Shown piece after piece: positions 57,246-64,000 of a DNA stretch of 64,000 nt; the stretch's first letter is position 1; each line of letters opens with the position of its first letter. The notes below the pieces were generated by a model that saw only the letters and a program-made list of their open reading frames with translations, did not search any database and was not told where the DNA came from. Source of the stretch: Cololabis saira (Eukaryota; Chordata; Actinopteri; Beloniformes; Belonidae); the NCBI RefSeq assembly GCF_033807715.1, contig NC_084601.1, positions 1 through 64,000 of the forward strand. The letters run 5' to 3'. A program made the position numbers and the translations under genes.

Positions 57246-57867
57246 GTATAGTATATTATATTATTATTAGTATAGGTATCGGATAGGTGAATGGATGAAT
57301 GAATGGGATGCCTGGGTCTGGGGCCCTCCGTTGTCGGGCCTGCGCGGGTGTCGCCTTGTTGGGGGGTTCCCTCTCTCCGGGCCCGTCTCCGGTCCCCCCC
57401 GCTGCCTCTACGGCGGGGCGCCCCTCTGGTCTTGGAGGGCCACTTTCGTGGGGGACGGGTGCGCCTGCCCGCGTCGGCGGCCGGGGCGGCTCTGTCTCTC
57501 CGGGCAGGCTGGCCCCCTGCCGGGTGGGGGTCGTTGGCCTGAAGGGTGAGGGCCTCCTGGCCGCGTGTCCGGCCCGGACCGGGTGGCCGGGGATTGCCTG
57601 GGTCGCGGTCCGCCGCCGCGGGATCCCTGGCTGCTTCTTTCCGCGCCGTGGGGGCCCCGCCCGCGGGCCCCCTCGGCCGCCGCCGGGTGGGGGGGGGGCC
57701 TCGCAGGCGGTGGGTTGCCTCCCTCCTACTTCTCCCCTCTGTGGGGTTTGCCGGTGGCCTGGGTTCCGGGCTCTTCCTTGTCGGCCTCTGGTCTCGCGGG
57801 TGGCGGGGTTGCTCCCCCCCCTCCCCCACTATAGATACACTTCAGGTGGAGCTTTGTTTGGTTTATT

Positions 57868-57947
<80 letters not shown>

Positions 57948-57969
57948 ACATATAGTCATTTAGTCACAT

Positions 57970-58042
<73 letters not shown>

Positions 58043-58316
58043 ATCATATACATACACACACACACACATAGACATACACACTGGCTTGTTCACCTGCATG
58101 CTGGCTCTCTAGTTTTTGGGTTTAGGTAGCGGTAGCGATAGCTTAGCTCAGACTGCGATCAGATCTCAAGATTTAGGTCGATTGCTGTTCGTGTTTTGGT
58201 TGGCTCCATGCCGGTTTCGTGCTTTGTTTGTGGTTTTTTGTTGCAGATTTCCAGTGCTTGACGTGTGTCTCCGTGTGTTCCTGCTTCCTGGATTGGCAGT
58301 GGATGTCGTCACCCTC

Positions 58317-58347
<31 letters not shown>

Positions 58348-58526
58348 AAAAAAACACTGGGTTTGTATGTGTATATTTATGTATGTGTACGCATATGTGT
58401 GCGTATATATATGTATATATTACATATAGTAATAATGCACATATATACACTTTTGGTTTCTACCGTCATGGTATCAATCAATAATATGTGTGCAGACAAG
58501 GTAAAAAAAAAAAAAAAAAAAAAAAA
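56381..58526 (+). mobile_element. GC-rich poly(A)-ended insertion, unclassified
   Basis: About 2.15 kb inserted in the reverse LINE. It starts CTAGATCGGGCCTCCCCTGA, has a very GC-rich 1.4 kb (56385-57835) with an (ATT)n run (57195-57243), two (CA)n runs (57870-58040), then ordinary-composition sequence with C16A18 at 58317-58354, and ends in about 24 A. The 3' poly(A) and flanking direct repeats suggest retrotransposition in plus orientation. No recognised protein; the long GC-rich frames look like composition artefacts. Confidence 0.7.
57870..58040. repeat. (CA)n microsatellites
   Basis: Two long CA runs separated by ATAGTCATTTAGTCACATG. Confidence 0.95.
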
Positions 58527-58678
58527 GTGGAATAACTTTTGCTACCTTCATTCGATCTGGAAAAATACCTGTATAAAAAGAAAGATTACAAACATAACAT
58601 AGGGGTTTAGTTATACAATCAATAGTCTTTTTCACTATTATCATATCTATCCCATCACTATCAGTAGATGTCCTATTT
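58527..58678. repeat. 152 bp direct repeat, right copy
   Basis: Starts GTGGAATAACTTTTGCTACC and ends TGTCCTATTT, identical to 56229-56380 by eye. It continues the LINE on its right side. Confidence 0.9.
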
Positions 58679-58890
58679 TTTGATTTTGATACAATAGATA
58701 CAATTTCATGTTCACTAGCCTCTCCTAAAAACATAGACTGCAACACTTTACATTCCCCTTTCCATATGCTGTCTATTTGCCCATCTTTATGTTTTGCAAT
58801 GGAACTTGCCAGATTAGGCCCAACATTTACAAAAAATGAATTAAATTCGTTTGCCACTATATTCATATTTTTCATAATCATATTGCTATT

Positions 58891-59178
58891 GTGGCAGGGT
58901 GGAGGAGCTGCAGCCACTCAGGATGATTAGGGCACAGGTGGGCCCAATCAGCCTCTCCACCCTGCCAGCCTTCATAAGGCAGAGCTGGACAGCAGCAAAG
59001 GGGCCGATGGAGCTGCTGCTGAGGAGCTGTGTGTGCTTCGGCACTGTGTGTGGTGTTGGTGAACTGGTCTAATAAAGGGTCTGCACGAAACTCCGTGTCT
59101 CTCCATCCTTCGGTCGGCCCCGGTAGCACTCGCCCTGCTACCGGGGCCGACCGAAGGATGGAGAGACACGGAGTTAAC
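58891..59178 (+). mobile_element. Solo-LTR-like element with terminal hairpin
   Basis: It starts TGTGGCAGGGTGGAGGAGCT, has AATAAAGGGTCTGCACGAAA (poly(A) signal) and then AACTCCGTGTCTCTCCATCC running into an inverted copy that ends at 59177. Related to the 28133-28805 pieces. No internal coding sequence. Confidence 0.5.
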
Positions 59179-59316
59179 CCTTAGTTATCCAAGGCTTCCT
59201 GTTATAGCTACCCTTTTCTTTGCACGTTACTGTTGGACAATGTTTTTCATACAGTGATAAATAAGCCCTGTATGCAGCATTAACATCTTGTACATAAACC
59301 TCTTTCCACTCTTCCT

Positions 59317-60247
59317 TTAAGAGGTCAGCTCTGAACCGTTTATTGCACCATCTGTTCGTACTCTAGTGTTTCTTGAAACATTTGCCTCCCTCTTACTGTA
59401 TTTCATTTCACAGACATATGCTATAAAAATGGGTAAATGGTCACTTATATCATTCATTACTAATCCACCTGTTATATTCTTATCTATATCATTTAGGAAA
59501 ATATTATCAATTAGTGTTGCACAGGTTGCTGTTATTCTACTGGGTTTTGTAATCACTGGGTACAGCCCTCTACTATATAGTAAATCCATAAAGTCTGATG
59601 TTGTTTTATGTATAGATACATTTAAGAGGTCAATGTTGAAATCCCCACAAATAATAAATGTTTTGTTTTCATTTATCCTACTTAGTAAGTCTTCCAAGCT
59701 ATCATTGAAATTTTCTACCCTTGTCCCAGGTGCCCTGTAAATACAAGTAATAATAATATTTCTCCTTTTCTCCATTTCAATTTCCACACTTATACATTCC
59801 ATTAAATCATCAATCACGGTTGTCATGCATTGAACAGGTTTACAATTCAAATTACAATCCACAAACAGAGCCACACCCCCACCCATCTTATTTGTCCTGT
59901 TGATATAATGTAACTCATATCCCTTAATGTGAAAATCTATCCCTCTCTCTTGTCTCTGATAATGCTATCACTTTGAACTTGCTTTTACAGTTATTCAAGT
60001 ATTAATTGATCTTGGTAAAGTTTGCATAGAGGCTTCTACAGTTAAAATGTATTAAAGAAAAAGTATTAGGCCTGTCTAGTTCAAAATCCACCCCCTTATT
60101 GAATTGTTCCTCGCTATAATAATTACAAGTGGCATTGATGGAGTTGAACACATGACTTTCCGGATCAACATCACATTCAAAATCATGCATTGTATAGGCC
60201 GTGCAGTCTCCTCTTAACAAGGTATGATCTTCAAGTGGTTCAGTCAT
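59317..60247 (-). pseudogene. LINE endonuclease region of the reverse element
   Basis: APE-type blocks: FSLIHFNCRSLYANFTKIN, then after a stop GGGVALFVDCNLN, ITCIYRAPGTRVENFNDSL, FIICGDFNIDLLN and TLIDNIFLN with ISDHLPIFIAY. Metal-binding and catalytic positions (GDFN, SDH) are kept, but stops at about 60006 and 59945 break it. Confidence 0.8.
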
Positions 60248-60867
60248 TCAGTTCAAAGTCACTAGTGTAGCCTGTCTCTGTCTCTATTTTAAAAGTCCTC
60301 TCATACCTTTTTAATCCGTTCCACTGTCGGTGTTGTCGCTCCTTGAGCATGCCGCCTGCCCTCTGCTGTCTGTAGCATAGGCCCCCGATACGAGTCCGGC
60401 TCCCCAGCGGTCTCAAATAGGAATGGAAAATGCCTAAATCTTTTTGGTCCATAAAGCAGCTCCCCCACATAATCCAGCCATAGTCTGTTATCGCCCAATC
60501 AAAAATAAACAAACAAAAATGAATCGCCAGTCCATCCATGCAAAGCAGTGATTTGTCCTTCCACGGAAGCAAGTCATGCAAAGAAAAATTTTCAAAATGC
60601 CAAAGGAAAAAGATCACATCCATCAGGATCTTAATTACTAAGGACAACTTAATCTCCAGCGTGAGTAGTTGCTTGAAAAACAAAATCATCCATGCGCAAA
60701 GCAACTGTCCAAAAAAATCAAAAGAAAGGAAGAAGTATGGAAACAGAACTGATACGGCAAAGGGAATATAATCCATATTGCCTATTATTGATCCTTTGCA
60801 GTGACATACGTCACTGATCCATCTTGATCATTTGCTTGGTCCAGCCAAAGCATTACGGATTTTAAGT

Positions 60868-61587
60868 TTATCTAAATGGGTCCAAGTCTTTCAGATCTCT
60901 TATTGTTAACACTTTGGTTTCTTCTGGTTTGTCTCCATTTATCCGTATCAGCACCTTGCAATTCCTGGTCCAAGTTGATTTGATTTTGTTTTGTTTCCTC
61001 ATGTTTCGGGCCTCTCTGGCTATTTCTGCGTTCTTCTTTGTCAGATGTTCATTTATGTATATTTCAGTCCCCCTTAATTTCTTTCCTTGCATCAATATTT
61101 CATCTTTTTGTTTCCGGTTGCTAAAACAAACTATGACGGCGGGTTTTGCATTTCGATCTTTTCGAGGGAGGATATGACAAGCGACAACACTTTTGGCATC
61201 GATATGAATATGTTTCTCCTTCAGAGACTGTATTACTTGCGTTTCAAGATTCTGTTGTTCTTCGAGCCGAGTGTCCTTGCTGTTTGTCCTGCCACCTGCT
61301 GCAGCTCTTGCATAGGAACGTGGCGTTACGTTTAATCCACTGATGATAATATCCTACATTCTCGTGTATTGTTCGATTTCATTAACTCTACGTTCAAGTT
61401 CTTCAATTTTTTTGATCCTTTTCTTTGACCAGGTTTCTAAGTTGTTTGACCTCGTTTACTAAATCCACCAGGGCAGTTTGTTGTTGCGCCACTTGAGTTA
61501 TCTCCTTCGACATGAAGTCGAGCGACTTTTTAATCTCTTCAATGTCTTGCTCCATTTGTGGATTACTAGTAGGTTTCTTAGGAGGCA
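60868..61587 (-). pseudogene. LINE ORF1 of the reverse element
   Basis: It starts MPPKKPTSNPQMEQDIEEIK with a predicted coiled coil (IEEIKKSLDFMSKEITQV, LVNEVKQLRNLVKEKDQ). A second part in another frame reads KKLRGTEIYINEHLTKKNAE then ARNMRKQNKIKSTWTRNCKV. That C-terminal domain is of the type shared by many LINE ORF1 proteins. At least one shift lies near 61400. Confidence 0.65.
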
Positions 61588-61603
61588 TGCATTCCACTTC
61601 AGT

Positions 61604-62550
61604 GGAATGCAAGAAGCCTTATAACAAATGGACAAGAATTTAAAAAGTACATACCGGTACATGAATTAGATACAGTTCCAGATGTTGTATGTGTACAAGA
61701 AACGTGGTTATGGCCCCAGTTAGATTTTGTTATTCCAGGGTTCAGTTCTATAAGACATGACAGAAATAACCAACATGGAGGAGGGTGTGATACATTTTTC
61801 AAAGATGGATTGGCCTATAGAGAGATTCCCTCCCCTGAGGATATTGAATGTATTGTAGTTGAAATGTGTAGCCCAAGGGAAGAGGGAAACATTAAGCTAA
61901 TTAATTTTTATAATCCATGTAAAAATGTAACTGTTGAACGTTTCAAGGAAATGGCAGGGACTGTAGCTAAGAAAGAAATATGGTGTGGAGATTTCAACGC
62001 ACACAGCAGCTTGTGGGGCAGTACTCACACAGACAGTAATGGGGATGTAGTGGAAGAAATGATGGATGAAAGGTCTTTAGTATGTCTTAACAATGGAATA
62101 GGTACAAGAGTGGACGTGAACAGGGGTACGATGTCATGTTTGGGTCTGACAATGGTGTCAGATAGATTGGTGAATGCCTGTGAGTGGTATGTTAAGACTA
62201 ATTCAACTGTAGGAAATGATCATTTCCCGGTGCTAACTATTGTAAATACAAGTGTATGCTTTCAAGAAGGGAATACATTCACCAGGTGGTGCTTTGGTAA
62301 GGCAGATTGGAAAAATGTAGGATATGTTGTGAAGAGTCAGCACATTTGATAGCACTAGAAGGAGACATAGAGGAGTCTACGAAGCAGGTTACAGAATATA
62401 TTCTAAATGCAGCAAACCTGAGCATACCAAAAAGATCTACACAGGGTAGGGAGAAAGTGGTACGTGGTGGAACGAGGAATGCAGCAGAGCAATAAAAGAA
62501 TGAAACAAAGCATTCAGAGCATTGAAGAAAAAGCAGTGGCTCGTAGGATC
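61604..62550 (+). pseudogene. I-like LINE endonuclease region (middle piece)
   Basis: Plus-strand blocks WNARSLITNGQEFKK, VPDVVCVQETWLWPQLDFVI, RHDRNNQHGGGCDTFFKDGL, LINFYNPCKNVTVERF and IWCGDFNAHSSLWGSTHTDS. The late SD/H motif reads STVGNDHFPVL. Stops interrupt it near 62348 and 62496. Class is tentative. Confidence 0.75.
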
Positions 62551-62571
62551 ATTATTGAGTGATCAATAATG

Positions 62572-63887
62572 ATCTGTGGGTATCAAAGGTGCGGCTCTCA
62601 TGCTGCTTCAGTCATACTTGACTGACAGGTCTTTTTCTGTCCACTTGGGTGATTTCTCCTCCAGTGTGGCCCCTCTTACTTGTGAGGTGCCCCAAGGCTC
62701 CATTTTTGGTCCATTATTATTTTCTTTATATATGCTCCCTCTGGGTTCTGTTCTCCGAAAGCATGACGTTTCTTTTCATTGTTTTGCCGATGATGTCCAA
62801 ATCTACCTTCCTTTAAAGTTAAAGTTACAGGACTCTCTGCAGCCTCTACTAGCTTGCCTTAAAGACATTAAGGTTTGGATGGAACAAAATGTCTTGAATT
62901 TAAATGAAAATAAAACGGAGGTTATTGTGTGTGGACATCCGGCTGTTTTAAATGACTCTGTTGGTGCTCTGGGCCCCCTTGGTTCCAAAATGAATTATTT
63001 TATTAAAAGCCTTGGTGTCACTTTTGATAGTGATTTTAAATTTGATAGACAGATTGGGTCCGTAGTAAAAGGTGCTTTTTTCAGCTAAGGCTCCTGGCCA
63101 AAGTAAAGCCCTACCTATCTCCAAAAGACTTGGAGAAGGTCATTCACGCTTTCATTACATCACGGCTAGACTACTGTAACTCTTTGTATGTGGGCTTAGA
63201 CCAGCGTTCTGTGCGACGCCTGCAGCTGGTGCAGAATGCTGCTGCTCGACTGTTGACTGGAACTAGAAAGCGTGACCACATTACCCCCGGTTCTGGCCTC
63301 CCTGCACTGGCTTCCTGTTCACTACAGGATTGATTTTAAGATTCTGCTGCTAGTTTTTAAATCACTGAATGGCTTGGCTCCCCAATACCTTCCAGAACTT
63401 CTCCACTCTCACACACCAGCCAGAGCACTGAGGTTGTCAAGTCAGTTGCTCTTAGACGTCCCAAAATCCAGGCTCAAAACTAAAGGGGACCGAGCTTTTG
63501 CGGTGGCTGCCCCTAAGCTGTGGAATAGCTTACCACTGAATATTAGTTCTGCTCAGACCCTAGAGGTTTTCAAGTCTTCTTTGAAAACGTATTTATTTTC
63601 TTTGGCTTTTGGTGTACGATAAATAGTTGCCTACATTTGTGAGAAGTGATTGTGCACTTTATGTGTCTGTTCTTTGCCATCTATTTTCTACTTTCTATCT
63701 TTTATTACTATTTTATTGATCATTCTAGCATGTTAGTGATTTTATTGTTTATACATTTTGTACTGTATTCTCTTTTGGTATTGTTTCATGTTATTATATA
63801 CTGTACAGCACTTTGGTCGACCTCGGTCGTTTTTAAATGTGCTATATAAATAAAATTGACATTGACATTGACATTGACATTAAGTAC
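62572..63887 (+). mobile_element. L2-type LINE, 5'-truncated, with microsatellite tail
   Basis: Inserted in the I-like LINE. It carries the last 350 or so codons of an L2-type reverse transcriptase, then a 3' end GTGCTATATAAATAAAATTG and (ACATTG)n at 63855-63887, as usual for fish L2 elements. Confidence 0.85.
62576..63622 (+). pseudogene. L2-type reverse transcriptase, frame-shifted
   Basis: Blocks LQSYLTDRSFSVHLGDFSSS, VPQGSIFGPLLFSLYMLPLG and HCFADDVQIYLPLK (catalytic FADD). LNLNENKTEVIVCG, ITSRLDYCNSLYVGL, QNAAARLLTGTRKRDHITP, LHWLPVHYRIDFKILLLVFK and LWNSLPLNI follow. One shift lies near 63085 and another near 63290. 5'-truncated. Confidence 0.88.
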
Positions 63888-64000
63888 ACCAAAAAGAGTA
63901 CATGAAGAGAATTTTGTTCCACCATAGGCAGAGGAGTTCAGCTGGGGGATGTATGGTCCATGTTCAAGCGAATGAGTGGGAAAAGGAAGTCAGCTTTAAT
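63888..64000 (+). pseudogene. I-like LINE, third piece (runs off the window)
   Basis: A frame reads REFCSTIGRGVQLGDVWSMF then KRMSGKRKSAL, the segment between endonuclease and reverse transcriptase of this LINE type. It resumes after the L2 insertion. Confidence 0.6.

Larger units (their letters stand above)
55165..61603 (-). mobile_element. Near-full-length LINE (Jockey/CR1-L2 group), reverse orientation, itself interrupted
   Basis: Read on the minus strand: ORF1 (61587 to about 60868), endonuclease (60247 to 59317) and reverse transcriptase (58860 to 55165). Interrupted by an LTR-like hairpin (58891-59178) and a GC-rich insertion (56381-58526). The RT is cut off at its C-terminal side at about 55165, so the 3' end is missing. 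Confidence 0.8.

Noticed and set aside
57242..57955. Overlapping long frames on both strands in the GC-rich insertion (up to 218 codons)
   Set aside because: Stop codons are rare at such GC content. The products are Pro/Gly/Arg-rich without any family motif and overlap on both strands.

Overview
This window looks like teleost fish nuclear DNA. It holds one spliced vertebrate gene with GT/AG introns, embedded in a dense set of fish-type repeats: Rex1- and Rex3-like LINEs, L2-like and L1/Tx1-like LINEs, Tc1 transposons, hAT and Harbinger-like elements, TTAA-flanked elements and a Penelope fragment. I see no bacterial gene, CRISPR array or rRNA gene. The species cannot be named from the sequence alone.

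The only host gene I can support is a POGZ homologue (pogo transposable element with zinc finger domain) on the minus strand. I followed 21 coding exons from 41308 (ATG) down to 4053 (stop). A probable non-coding first exon and promoter lie near 45250-45480. Splice phases agree at every junction, with one ambiguity between 8994-9147 and 21685-21800. The predicted protein is about 1232 residues: acidic N-terminus, low-complexity region, a run of C2H2-type fingers, the HP1-binding finger (22089-22220), a CENP-B-like helix-turn-helix (8480-8884), a domesticated pogo DDE domain with all three acidic residues (6653 down to 4831), and a C-terminal FYGF motif.

The introns are full of mobile DNA. The 12.5 kb intron (9141-21697) is a nest: a palindromic TA-flanked MITE is split by two head-to-tail copies of an unclassified element that begins and ends with GGGCCC motifs. 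The first copy contains an L1/Tx1-type LINE (10570-16005) joined to a MITE fragment. Other introns carry Harbinger-like and hAT elements, LTR-like pieces, a Tc1 element inside another Tc1 element (32023-35173), a Rex3 fragment and a Penelope GIY-YIG fragment.

Upstream of the gene (about 46-64 kb) I see no host exon, only layered transposons. A Rex1-like LINE is split by a TCA-flanked element. A 4.5 kb TTAA-flanked composite (48917-53385) follows. Then comes a LINE RT fragment, and an I-like LINE broken into three pieces by a reverse-oriented LINE and by an L2-like LINE. The reverse LINE itself carries a 2.15 kb GC-rich, poly(A)-ended insertion bounded by 152 bp identical direct repeats. That insertion is the most unusual structure in the window.
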